Assembly: GCA_902791785.1 (NCBI GenBank)
Contig: CADAXH010000047.1
Location: 3,284 to 11,644, forward strand
Reading direction: 5' to 3'
DNA length: 8,361 bases
From: an uncultured Ruminococcus sp.
GTDB lineage: Bacteria; Bacillota; Clostridia; Oscillospirales; CAG-272
The first letter of the stretch is position 1; the number at the start of each line of letters is the position of its first letter. Positions 1-6,429 of this stretch are shown here, piece by piece. Both the position numbers and the translations under genes were made by a program. Under the pieces are notes generated by a model, which had not been told where the DNA came from, ran no database searches, and saw only the letters and a program-made list of their open reading frames with translations.

Positions 1-285
1 AGAACATTGTTTGTTTCAGAAGCAGCAGGTGACATTTGGTCAAATCCTGTAGGCTCATACATGACAACGATAGCATCCGGAGAAGTCTTCGATTTTCTTG
101 GCGTTCCCGACAATGTTTACTGGTATTTCAGACCGGGATTTCATGGTCACGACTTGTCAGATGTCCAGATGCTGGTCAATGTCATAATGCACAAAAAGAA
201 TGGTGAAACAATAAGCTCAAGAATGTTCAAGCTTCCATTTGAAGAGCCAAACAGAATCTTCGACTGGAAGAATCCTAAAAAATAA
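1..285 (+). CDS. C-terminal part of a CE15-like alpha/beta-hydrolase (putative glucuronoyl/carbohydrate esterase)
   Basis: The reading frame is open from the first base and stops at TAA 283-285, so the 5' part lies outside the window; 94 codons are visible. The segment beginning LFVSEAAGDIW, then NPVGSYMT, then a hydrophobic YWYFRPGFHGHDL stretch resembles the C-terminal third of CE15 glucuronoyl esterases and related carbohydrate esterases. In those, an acidic residue precedes a W..P.G block and the catalytic histidine lies in a loop near the end. One of the histidines in GFHGHDL is therefore the candidate catalytic base. CE15 enzymes cleave esters of 4-O-methyl-glucuronic acid in plant xylan; relatives act on other sugar esters. 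The nucleophile region is not visible, so the substrate cannot be judged and another alpha/beta-hydrolase esterase family is possible. A strong terminator follows immediately. Confidence 0.55.
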   Translation, partial: RTLFVSEAAGDIWSNPVGSYMTTIASGEVFDFLGVPDNVYWYFRPGFHGHDLSDVQMLVNVIMHKKNGETISSRMFKLPFEEPNRIFDWKNPKK

Positions 286-291
286 ACTGAC

Positions 292-330
292 ACACAAAAA
301 GGACTGTTCGACGAACAGTCCTTTTTGTGT
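292..330. terminator. Bidirectional intrinsic terminator, 19-bp perfect inverted repeat
   Basis: The arms 292-310 and 312-330 are perfect reverse complements separated by one base, so in practice the loop opens to 3-5 nt around TTCGACGAA. The GC-containing core GGACTGTTCG is preceded by AAAAA and followed by TTTTT, giving a U-tract in either direction. On the plus strand it ends the esterase transcript 7 bases after its stop codon. On the minus strand it lies just past the stop of the small membrane protein gene. Confidence 0.93.
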
Positions 331-341
331 TCAAAATCTAA

Positions 342-566
342 TCAGCAATTAAGCAATCTGCAAATCTTGTGGCTGAAAATCATGAAAATCAGGTCGAGAA
401 GCCAAACAATTGTGAACCCGAAAAGAAGTCTGATAATACCAGCAACAATTTTGCCCTCTGAGAATCTGGTTATAAAGCCACATATCCAAGAAGTGATTGG
501 GATGATAGCCAGAATCAGACTGACTATCCAAGCAAGACCAAAATAATCTTTCTTTGACTTTGCCAT
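342..566 (-). CDS. Small two-helix membrane protein, unknown function
   Basis: This is a 74-residue protein that I do not recognise as a named family. After a lysine-rich N-terminus (MAKSKKDYFG) there are two hydrophobic stretches, about residues 11-32 and 43-66, separated by a short polar loop (TRFSEGK). This fits a helical-hairpin integral membrane protein with its basic N-terminus in the cytoplasm. The ATG (566-564) has an excellent ribosome site, AAAGGAGAT (574-582), with about 9 bases between AGGAG and the start. A near-consensus promoter lies upstream and a terminator downstream. These flanking signals, rather than homology, are why I call this short frame a real gene; overlapping frames on the plus strand lack such signals. 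It has its own promoter close behind the hydroxyacid dehydrogenase gene and could also receive read-through from it. No link to carbohydrate metabolism is visible. Confidence 0.82.
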   Translation of the reverse strand: MAKSKKDYFGLAWIVSLILAIIPITSWICGFITRFSEGKIVAGIIRLLFGFTIVWLLDLIFMIFSHKICRLLNC

Positions 567-604
567 ATTAGTTATCTCCTTTGCTCACGCAACTTGATAT
601 TCAT

Positions 605-633
605 ATTATAAACGATTATTAACCATTTCACAA
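605..633 (-). promoter_or_regulatory. Sigma-70-type promoter of the small membrane protein gene
   Basis: Read on the minus strand: -35 TTGTGA (633-628), a 17-base spacer and a perfect -10 TATAAT (610-605). The predicted start of transcription is near 598, giving a leader of about 30 bases that contains the AAAGGAGAT site. The -35 lies about 27 bases beyond the stop of the preceding hydroxyacid dehydrogenase gene. Confidence 0.8.
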
Positions 634-659
634 CAAAAAAATGCCATTGTCGCCCAAAA

Positions 660-1655
660 CTATTTTGTCATGAAATGCATTTTTTCTCTGGAGATATTCA
701 GATAACTCTTTTCTCCGTTGAGTACTCTTCCAGTTTCCCTTATGAGTTCCTTTGTCACGAACACTCTCCTGTCCATCGTCGGCCCTCCCATATGAGGAAT
801 CAGCATGATGCCGGCATTGTTTCTAAGTATGCTGTCCATAGGCAGAGGCTCCTGTTCAAACACATCCAGTACTGCTCTGTATCCATTCTTCTCTACCGTT
901 TTTACCAGTGCTTTCTCATCTAGCACACTTCCCCTTGATGTATTTACAAGAAGTGCTTCCCTTTTTATCTTTTCAAGATAGTCAAATGAAACTATGTGAT
1001 AGTTTTCTTTGTTTTGTGCAAGCTGCAGGGATATAACATCACAATTTGAAAAAATGAAATCCATATCCTTTTTCTTGACACCGTATCTTTCGGCATCTTC
1101 ATCGCTCATGTGCCTGGAATATACAAAAACTTCACACCTGAAAGGCTTGAGATAATCAAGCAGATATCTGGATACCGCACCAAATCCGACTATGCCGACT
1201 TTTTTGCCAATCAATCCTTCATTGTACCAGTTTTTTTCGTGCCATCCGTCATTCTGCATTTTATTCGTATAGTACGGGATTCTTCTCAAAGATGAAAGAA
1301 TATAGCATATGACTCCTTCGGCAACAGAATCTGCATATATCTCATTGCCGCTCAAAACTGTTATTCCTTTGTCATATACACAGTCCGGTGTAAGATTGCC
1401 CACACTTCCGCCTGTATGTGCAATAACCTTCAGTTTGTCGCAGCATCCTACTGTTTTTTCGGAAAAGGGACCATCTCCCCAGCCCGTAATACATACATCT
1501 TTGTCGTTTAGTTTTTTGCACAGTTCTTCCTCGGACAGTCTCATTTCGCCTTCATTATATTCAACTTCTCCAAGTTCAGACAGCATTTTTTTTGCTTCTT
1601 CGTCAAAGAAAGAATCAAAAACATCGCCTTTCGGAATAGTTACTAATACTCTCAT
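660..1655 (-). CDS. D-isomer-specific 2-hydroxyacid dehydrogenase
   Basis: This 331-aa cytoplasmic NAD(P)-dependent oxidoreductase belongs to the family that interconverts 2-keto acids and D-2-hydroxy acids; family length is usually 310-340. The Rossmann glycine motif is at residues 157-162 as GFGAVS, with Ser at the usual third glycine. The catalytic Arg is R241 (NTSRGSVLDE), the Glu is E269 (DVFEQEP) and the His is H288 (PHMGG). The strand after the dinucleotide loop ends YSR (179-181) rather than an acidic residue, which suggests NADP(H) preference (inference). I chose ATG 1655-1653 because its ATGA overlaps the TGA of the upstream heparinase-like gene and GGTGGAAG lies just upstream. A TTG at 1670 is in frame, but it lies inside the upstream gene and has no ribosome site. 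Its position suggests it acts on a keto or hydroxy acid released from the lyase or uronic-acid route. The substrate cannot be read from the sequence. Confidence 0.88.
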   Translation of the reverse strand: MRVLVTIPKGDVFDSFFDEEAKKMLSELGEVEYNEGEMRLSEEELCKKLNDKDVCITGWGDGPFSEKTVGCCDKLKVIAHTGGSVGNLTPDCVYDKGITVLSGNEIYADSVAEGVICYILSSLRRIPYYTNKMQNDGWHEKNWYNEGLIGKKVGIVGFGAVSRYLLDYLKPFRCEVFVYSRHMSDEDAERYGVKKKDMDFIFSNCDVISLQLAQNKENYHIVSFDYLEKIKREALLVNTSRGSVLDEKALVKTVEKNGYRAVLDVFEQEPLPMDSILRNNAGIMLIPHMGGPTMDRRVFVTKELIRETGRVLNGEKSYLNISREKMHFMTK

Positions 1656-3343
1656 ACGTCTTCCACCCAAACTTTAAATGATATCTCTTCTTTGTTTCCA
1701 ATCTTCATTTTGTGTATTATTCTGCTCTTCTCAATGATTCCGCTTGGAGAAATAATCTCTTTTGCGTAAAAATCAAAAGAAGCTTTCATCTTTGATGTAA
1801 AGTCTTCAAAATCCATAACCAAAACACCATCTTCAACACGAACATTTCCTTTTTCTGACAATGTGAACGCATATTCAATCTCGGAAACATCCATTCCATA
1901 GAATTCGTCCTTAACTGTCAGTCCTTTTCCGCATAAATCAAATGTCCTGAATACACTTCCCTTACAGAGTTCATAACACAAACTCAGATCCAGTTTGACG
2001 TGATTATCCGACAACTCAACTATCTCTGCAAGCCTTTTTGTCTGAGCATTTCCGTTTATTATTGGAGCATTGTGAGAATATTTGCCAATGGTAAACGTTC
2101 TCTCCTCGCCTTTTATATATTGCTGATACCCGGGATCCGAAACAGGGATTTCCCCCTGATGAGCAAATATGAATGAACCCGAATCGAAATGAACGTGTCC
2201 CTCATTCCATTTCGCGACAGATAGACAAACCAGTATATCATCTTTGGAATAACCGGTTCTCATTACCACTGTGCCTGCGTTTTTTCTTGTTAATGGTCCG
2301 TAAACCACTTCAGTCTTATTAGTTTCTTCCTTTATTGCATCCATAAGCAAAAGAGAAGGTAGTCTGGCAGGATTAATTTTTCTTAAAAGAGACATTCCAT
2401 AGTCTTTATTGAGCCATTTTGACAGCCTGTAGATTACATAGCTGTGAAACTGCATTTCTTCTTCAACATCACCCATCGGCGCAAGAATATCGCATCTTCC
2501 GGGGACCATTGTGTCGGTTATTGAATTAAATGCATCATTCAGCTCGTCCGAATAATCTTTGACACATTCTTCTTTGGAGAACATGGAAATATATTCTGTG
2601 ATTGCATCGAGTGTAAATGAATCATACGCAGCCATTTCCGTAAATGGCATTTCGCCTTCTCTGGATCCTTTATATGCTCTGGCAATTTTCTTTACAACCT
2701 CGAGTATTTCATCGCAATGCTCATATCTTATGCATCTTGCAAGTGACAGTCCGGAAAAAGCCAATATGACCTGAATGTTATGAAGGAGTGTAACCTTGTT
2801 GTTTTCATCTGTCTGCTCATATTCTCTGAGCCATTCCAAAAAATGTTTGTCCAGAAATTCTTTGGATAACTGCCGAATTATGGTTTTTGAATCAGCTTTG
2901 AATACATTATTCAGATAGTACCTGGACACACACATTGCAAAATGTGCGGTTCCAAGATATGCATTTCTTCCAATTGCAAATTTGTCCCAGGCAAATGCCT
3001 TGATTATTTCGCTTTCCAGCATTCTTCTGGATTCTTCGTCATTATTCATGACATATCCGGAATACAGTGTGTCCCATCTCTCCCTAAGTGTCCATAACAG
3101 CCATATTGCATACGGGTACGGTTTGATATTCTCAACGATCACGGGCAGATCTTTATCCCAGCCATTTTCCACAGGAAGAGAAAAAACATATTTCTTTCTG
3201 ATCCTGTAATAGTTGACAATAATCTCTTTTCTGTCCTTTTCAATGTCCAGTCTCTTTTTTAATTCCTTCAGATAGTCTGATGAATCATATGAAATGTCAT
3301 TTGGTTTTATTTCTATGGCAGTCTTATCAAAAAAGTCGTACAT
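1652..3343 (-). CDS. Heparinase II/III-like protein (putative intracellular polysaccharide lyase)
   Basis: This 563-aa protein has an alpha-helical N-terminal region (about 20-340, expected alpha/alpha toroid) and a C-terminal beta-rich region (about 355-563). The C-terminal part starts with the heparinase II/III hallmark: HVHFDSGSF at 383-391, DPGY at 403-406 and SHNAP at 423-427. In characterised relatives (heparinase II, alginate and other uronate lyases) these histidines and acidic residues sit at the toroid/beta-sandwich interface. In the toroid, H188-N189 and Y240 are candidate catalytic residues, but I cannot align them rigorously. There is no signal peptide, so it would act on imported oligosaccharides; many such proteins are annotated only as 'heparinase II/III family'. 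The start ATG 3343 has GGAG (3353-3350) six bases upstream. Its TGA overlaps the ATG of the dehydrogenase, indicating a two-gene operon with translational coupling. The substrate (glycosaminoglycan, alginate, exopolysaccharide) is unknown. Confidence 0.85.
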   Translation of the reverse strand: MYDFFDKTAIEIKPNDISYDSSDYLKELKKRLDIEKDRKEIIVNYYRIRKKYVFSLPVENGWDKDLPVIVENIKPYPYAIWLLWTLRERWDTLYSGYVMNNDEESRRMLESEIIKAFAWDKFAIGRNAYLGTAHFAMCVSRYYLNNVFKADSKTIIRQLSKEFLDKHFLEWLREYEQTDENNKVTLLHNIQVILAFSGLSLARCIRYEHCDEILEVVKKIARAYKGSREGEMPFTEMAAYDSFTLDAITEYISMFSKEECVKDYSDELNDAFNSITDTMVPGRCDILAPMGDVEEEMQFHSYVIYRLSKWLNKDYGMSLLRKINPARLPSLLLMDAIKEETNKTEVVYGPLTRKNAGTVVMRTGYSKDDILVCLSVAKWNEGHVHFDSGSFIFAHQGEIPVSDPGYQQYIKGEERTFTIGKYSHNAPIINGNAQTKRLAEIVELSDNHVKLDLSLCYELCKGSVFRTFDLCGKGLTVKDEFYGMDVSEIEYAFTLSEKGNVRVEDGVLVMDFEDFTSKMKASFDFYAKEIISPSGIIEKSRIIHKMKIGNKEEISFKVWVEDV

Positions 3344-3379
3344 GTGTTACTCCATGGGCGGTATTTCATATCTGTCAGT

Positions 3380-3388
3380 ATTATACCA
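3380..3388 (-). promoter_or_regulatory. Extended -10 promoter element for the heparinase-like/dehydrogenase operon
   Basis: The minus strand reads TGGTATAAT (3388-3380), a perfect TATAAT with the TGn extension. No good -35 is visible at 16-18 bases spacing (best TGTAAT, 3408-3403), so the extension probably compensates. Transcription would begin about 30 bases before the ATG at 3343. Confidence 0.65.
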
Positions 3389-3414
3389 TCATTGACTCTA
3401 AAATTACATTAGTA

Positions 3415-3443
3415 TTGTTGCAATGATCATTGTAGTGTATAAT
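3415..3443 (+). promoter_or_regulatory. Promoter of the Gfo/Idh-nagB operon
   Basis: -35 TTGTTG (3415-3420), exactly 17 bases of spacer, then a perfect -10 TATAAT (3438-3443). Predicted +1 is near 3450, giving a leader of about 30 bases before ATG 3481. It is divergent from the heparinase operon promoter about 50 bases away, which suggests shared control. The palindrome at 3421-3432 lies inside the spacer. Confidence 0.75.
3421..3432. promoter_or_regulatory. Candidate operator, perfect 12-bp palindrome CAATGATCATTG
   Basis: The palindrome begins at the first base after the -35 and lies wholly in the spacer of the plus-strand promoter, a typical repressor position. One arm, CAATGAT, recurs on the minus strand at 3394-3388, just upstream of the divergent -10. 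The regulator is not in the window, so its identity is unknown. Confidence 0.5.
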
Positions 3444-3480
3444 TATGAATGAAAAAAGTATGATTTGGATGGTGTCGGTC

Positions 3481-4356
3481 ATGAAAAAAATAGCAATTCT
3501 TGGATGCGAGAATTCACACGCTGATCAATTTCTGAATTTCATAAGAAGTGATGAAAAATATACTGATATCGAAGTAGTCGGCATTTTCAGTGAAGAAAAG
3601 GAAGCTGAAATCAAATTGTCCGAAAAACACAATGTTCCGATTCTTCCATCGGTTGATGCCGCAGTCGGGAAAATAGATGGTCTTATTGTGACCGCAAGAG
3701 ACGGAAAGAATCACTTCCCATATGCCAAGAGCTATATCTCGGAAAACTTCCCGATGTTTATAGACAAACCAATAACATCTTCAGAAAAAGATGCAGTTGA
3801 ATTCATGAGACTCTGCCGCAATGCAAAAGTCAGACTCACAGGTGGATCAAGCTGTGTACACACTGAAACAGTGCAAAATTTGAAACAGTCTGTTTTGAAT
3901 AAAGTTGATGGCGAGACCATCGGTGGAAGCGTCCGCGGACCCGTCAGCATGCACAACAATTACGGAGATTTCTGGTTCTATGCTCAGCACGTAACCGAAA
4001 TACTATGTGAAATATTCGGACGCTTCCCTGTTTCTGTTCATGCATTTGTAAATGGAAAGAAAAAGACTGTAGTATTCCGTTATGAGCAGTATGATATTAC
4101 AGCTCTGTTCGTCGAAGACAATTATGTATATTCTGCTGAGCGAATGAGCGAAAAAGGAATTGAAGGCGGCACTTTCCCGGTCAACGGAAGCAGTACATGT
4201 TTTAAATCCGAATTTGATGAATTCTACGGACTGCTCTGCGGAGCTGCCCCGAGACTTTCAGAAGAAGAGTTTATTGCACCTGTATTTGTAATGAGCGCAA
4301 TTGAGCGTTCTATGAACAGCGGGAAAGAAGAAATAGTTAACACAATTAATATTTGA
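3481..4356 (+). CDS. Gfo/Idh/MocA-family oxidoreductase, short form
   Basis: This 291-aa NAD(P)-dependent oxidoreductase belongs to a family that oxidises or reduces sugars, cyclitols and their derivatives. The N-terminal Rossmann domain begins MKKIAILGCENSH; GCENSH (8-13) replaces the usual GxGxxG, as in a subgroup of the family. The catalytic-lysine motif appears as DKP (95-97) in place of EKP. The C-terminal part carries FWFYAQHVTEIL (164-175), with H170 at the expected active-site position. At 291 residues it is shorter than the common 330-380. I chose ATG 3481 because the longer frame from 3445 would start over or within 2 bases of the -10 box, before the predicted transcription start; GGTG (3471-3474) serves as a modest ribosome site. 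The stop is 8 bases before nagB, with which it is co-transcribed. The substrate is unknown; an amino-sugar or uronic-acid derivative is plausible from context. Confidence 0.87.
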   Translation: MKKIAILGCENSHADQFLNFIRSDEKYTDIEVVGIFSEEKEAEIKLSEKHNVPILPSVDAAVGKIDGLIVTARDGKNHFPYAKSYISENFPMFIDKPITSSEKDAVEFMRLCRNAKVRLTGGSSCVHTETVQNLKQSVLNKVDGETIGGSVRGPVSMHNNYGDFWFYAQHVTEILCEIFGRFPVSVHAFVNGKKKTVVFRYEQYDITALFVEDNYVYSAERMSEKGIEGGTFPVNGSSTCFKSEFDEFYGLLCGAAPRLSEEEFIAPVFVMSAIERSMNSGKEEIVNTINI

Positions 4357-4364
4357 AGGTGAAA

Positions 4365-5126
4365 ATGAGAAAAATCAGAGTTGATTCTTTAACTGTCGAG
4401 ATATTTGACACAAGAAAAGAAATGGGAGAGGCTGCGGCAAAAGACATTTGCCAAAGAATCAATTCCCTTCTGAAAACCAAATCTCATCTGAACATGATTT
4501 TCGCAGCAGCTCCTTCACAGAACGAAGTGCTCGAATCTCTGACTAAAATGGATGTTGACTGGTCAAAGATCAGTGCCTTCCACATGGATGAATATATTGG
4601 ACTTAGTCCGGATGCTCCTCAGGGATTCGGCAATTTCCTGCGCAGTCGCATTTTTGATAAACTGCCATTTGCCAGTGTCAATTACATCAATCCAAGCGCG
4701 AAAGACCCTTATGAAGAAGCAAAGAGATATGGTGATTTGCTTTCCAAAAATCCAGTGGATATCGTTGTGATGGGGATCGGCGAAAACGGACACATCGCTT
4801 TCAATGATCCTCCGGTTGCAGACTTTTCCGACCCGTTGGTCGCAAAGGTTGTTCCGCTCGACCAGACCTGCCGCATGCAGCAGGTCCATGACGGATGCTT
4901 CAGTTCGATTGATGAAGTGCCTACTCATGCAATAACTCTTACGGTACCGACACTAATGAATGCTCCTTATGTTTTTTGCATTGTTCCGGCTCCAACCAAA
5001 GCTGATGCAGTTTTTGCAACAATTAATGGGAAAATAGAAAAGAGTGTCCCTTCAACAATATTAAGAACTCACAACAATGCAGTCATGTATCTTGATGCAG
5101 ACAGTTCAAAGAGATTGAATATGTGA
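4365..5126 (+). CDS. nagB: Glucosamine-6-phosphate deaminase (NagB-like)
   Basis: This 253-aa cytoplasmic isomerase/deaminase converts glucosamine-6-phosphate to fructose-6-phosphate and ammonia, feeding amino sugars into glycolysis. Family motifs are clear: FHMDEYIGL (72-80, catalytic D75), GIGENGHIAFNDP (137-149, catalytic H143), DEVPTHAITLTVPTLM (183-198), and K212 near the phosphate site. Numbering matches E. coli NagB at 141-148, where the E. coli residues D141 and E148 are here N141 and D148. Asn at 141 is common in Bacillota enzymes; Asp at 148 marks a subgroup whose substrate range may differ. The start is ATG 4365, preceded by AAGGTGA (4356-4362), rather than the in-frame TTG 4353 that overlaps the upstream stop. 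It forms an operon with the Gfo/Idh gene and ends at the hairpin 5177-5212. The allosteric C-terminal segment of long E. coli-type enzymes is absent, as in many Gram-positive forms. Confidence 0.9.
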   Translation: MRKIRVDSLTVEIFDTRKEMGEAAAKDICQRINSLLKTKSHLNMIFAAAPSQNEVLESLTKMDVDWSKISAFHMDEYIGLSPDAPQGFGNFLRSRIFDKLPFASVNYINPSAKDPYEEAKRYGDLLSKNPVDIVVMGIGENGHIAFNDPPVADFSDPLVAKVVPLDQTCRMQQVHDGCFSSIDEVPTHAITLTVPTLMNAPYVFCIVPAPTKADAVFATINGKIEKSVPSTILRTHNNAVMYLDADSSKRLNM

Positions 5127-5176
5127 TTTCAATGCATGTATAGTTTTTATCAAATAGTTGTCTGATTTGGCGAAAA

Positions 5177-5212
5177 AAAGAGTCCTGCGCATTTGTTTGC
5201 AAAGGACTCTTT
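5177..5212. terminator. Bidirectional intrinsic terminator between convergent nagB and glycosidase genes
   Basis: The 10-bp arms AAAGAGTCCT (5177-5186) and AGGACTCTTT (5203-5212) surround a 16-base loop. Seven As precede and partly enter the left arm, giving a strong U-tract on the minus strand for the glycosidase gene. On the plus strand the arm itself ends in TTT followed by CTATGC, a weaker U-tract for nagB. It lies about 50 bases past nagB and 15 bases past the glycosidase stop. Confidence 0.85.
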
Positions 5213-5227
5213 CTATGCTTGAATCTA

Positions 5228-6316
5228 TTATTTTTTGATCATTCCTGTCATTTCTTTATGCCATTCAATCCGGCTCCACATTCCTTTGAACTGAGGCCCG
5301 CAGAAATTGCTTGTTGCCATTCCCGCCCAACAGGCTGTTGAAACAGCAGTTTCAACTCCAAGACGGTTTAATTCTATTACCCAGTCCCAGCTTAATCCGG
5401 GCATGTCCTTGTAATCGACAATCGCCCAGCACTCGGTTGTGACAAGCGGCTTTCCGGATTTATGCGACCACTCCGCCAAAAGCTGAATCCCATCTACCAG
5501 ACATTTGTCATAATATTCTTTGTTTGAAAGATATTCTTTTTCACCATTCATGACAAGGTTTTCATATCCTGTGTCATCAAAGCGTTCGTAATTATACCCT
5601 ATCTTCTTATAGAAACCTGAAACAGTTGGCATCCATATGTGTGGCTCAAGAAAATCCAGACAGCTCACATCCATATCGAGTAATGTTCTTGAGTTTCCGA
5701 CACATGAAAATGTGACCGGAATATCCGGATAATGTTTTTTCAATTCATCTGTTGCTCTTTTCATCCAGGATATACTTTTTTCATCACAAAATGTGAATCG
5801 TTCTCCGAGGAAAGGCGCCCAGTCCAACAGTGGCCATTCATTGCAAAAATCAACATACAAGATGTTGTCAAGCTCTCCCATTTCCTTAATATAGTCGAGA
5901 GTTTTTATCCATATTTCTGCGTGGGTTTCCGGAGTCCTTATTTCCATTTCCACATGACCTTTGTCCTGTCTGAACCATGTTGAAAGTCCTACCATTATAT
6001 TGTGTTCTCGTGCACAACGAAGAAATGTTCTCAAAGTATCTTTCAGGCAAACAGTTGTTTCTTCCGATGCCCCCCAATCCTGTGTCGTCCATACGGGATT
6101 AAGTGTCCACTCTCTTTTTAAGTCTTTTGAGACAAGGTGGGGATATGCTTCTATTCTTACAGCATTGTATCCGCGCTCAACAAGCTCATTTAATGCTTTG
6201 TCCCAGTTGTCATATCCTCCGCCTGGCCAACGCCTTTCAAGCCACGAAAAATCCCACATTGCAATGGCAAAAGGAACATCTGTTTTGAATAATCTTTTTG
6301 CAGTTTCTTTTAACAC
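5228..6316 (-). CDS. Cellulase-like clan GH-A glycoside hydrolase, intracellular
   Basis: The product is a (beta/alpha)8-type protein of 362 aa. It begins its conserved region with AMWDFSWLERRWPGGGY (19-35), typical of proteins annotated as 'cellulase-like family'. Clan GH-A signatures are present: acid/base E160 in VDFCNEWP (155-162), nucleophile E295 in TTECW (293-297), and a conserved EPHIWM (224-229) between them. This supports a retaining beta-glycosidase, but the family is poorly characterised and the linkage is unknown. There is no signal peptide, so it acts in the cytoplasm. I place the start at GTG 6316-6314, with AGAGG eight bases upstream and a near-perfect promoter just before. 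An ATG at 6400 gives 28 more residues, but that stretch contains the promoter itself, has no ribosome site and does not look conserved. A second ATG overlapping the GTG is out of frame and stops after two codons. The gene is divergent from nagA, suggesting shared induction, and convergent with nagB. Confidence 0.85.
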   Translation of the reverse strand: MLKETAKRLFKTDVPFAIAMWDFSWLERRWPGGGYDNWDKALNELVERGYNAVRIEAYPHLVSKDLKREWTLNPVWTTQDWGASEETTVCLKDTLRTFLRCAREHNIMVGLSTWFRQDKGHVEMEIRTPETHAEIWIKTLDYIKEMGELDNILYVDFCNEWPLLDWAPFLGERFTFCDEKSISWMKRATDELKKHYPDIPVTFSCVGNSRTLLDMDVSCLDFLEPHIWMPTVSGFYKKIGYNYERFDDTGYENLVMNGEKEYLSNKEYYDKCLVDGIQLLAEWSHKSGKPLVTTECWAIVDYKDMPGLSWDWVIELNRLGVETAVSTACWAGMATSNFCGPQFKGMWSRIEWHKEMTGMIKK

Positions 6317-6324
6317 ATTTAGTA

Positions 6325-6329
6325 CCTCT
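6325..6329 (-). promoter_or_regulatory. Ribosome binding site AGAGG that fixes the GTG start of the glycosidase
   Basis: The minus strand reads AGAAGAGGTACTAAATGTG. The AGAGG core is eight bases before the in-frame GTG at 6316. It lies about 20 bases downstream of the -10 element, so it falls within the expected short mRNA leader. Confidence 0.6.
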
Positions 6330-6349
6330 TCTGATTTAACTCCATGTGT

Positions 6350-6378
6350 ATTATACCATGCAGTTGTTTTTCTGTTAA
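6350..6378 (-). promoter_or_regulatory. Promoter of the cellulase-like glycosidase gene
   Basis: On the minus strand: -35 TTAACA (6378-6373, five of six consensus), a 17-base spacer and a perfect extended -10 TGGTATAAT (6358-6350). The predicted +1 is near 6343, some 27 bases before the GTG start. The 12-mer ATGGTATAATAC (6359-6348) is identical to that at the heparinase operon promoter (3389-3378). Confidence 0.82.
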
Positions 6379-6429
6379 CACAAAAATGCGTCATCTGCAT
6401 AATTGAGAAGTAGAATTCAAAACAGATGA

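Noticed and set aside
638..658. Possible terminator after the hydroxyacid dehydrogenase (GGGCGACAATGGCA then seven T on the minus strand)
   Set aside because: No convincing stem can be paired: the candidate bases mismatch after one or two pairs. Read-through to 292-330 is more likely.
1656..1670. TTG start at 1670 for the hydroxyacid dehydrogenase
   Set aside because: It has no ribosome site and lies inside the upstream gene. The ATG at 1655 forms an ATGA overlap and begins the conserved MRVLV strand.
1309..1677. 122-codon plus-strand open frame opposite the hydroxyacid dehydrogenase
   Set aside because: It is Ser/Pro-rich antisense shadow composition, with no ribosome site, and the minus-strand gene has clear catalytic motifs.
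3445..3480. Twelve-residue N-terminal extension of the first Gfo/Idh gene from ATG 3445
   Set aside because: The ATG lies 2 bases after the -10 TATAAT, upstream of the predicted transcription start. The family start MKKIAILG begins at 3481.
4563..4928. 121-codon minus-strand open frame opposite nagB
   Set aside because: It is an antisense shadow with no ribosome site or recognisable domain; nagB motifs lie on the plus strand.
6391..6429. Inverted repeat TCATCTG (6391-6397) / CAGATGA (6423-6429) between the divergent promoters
   Set aside because: Only 7 bp per arm with 25 bases between, no extension on either side and no second copy. Too weak to call an operator.
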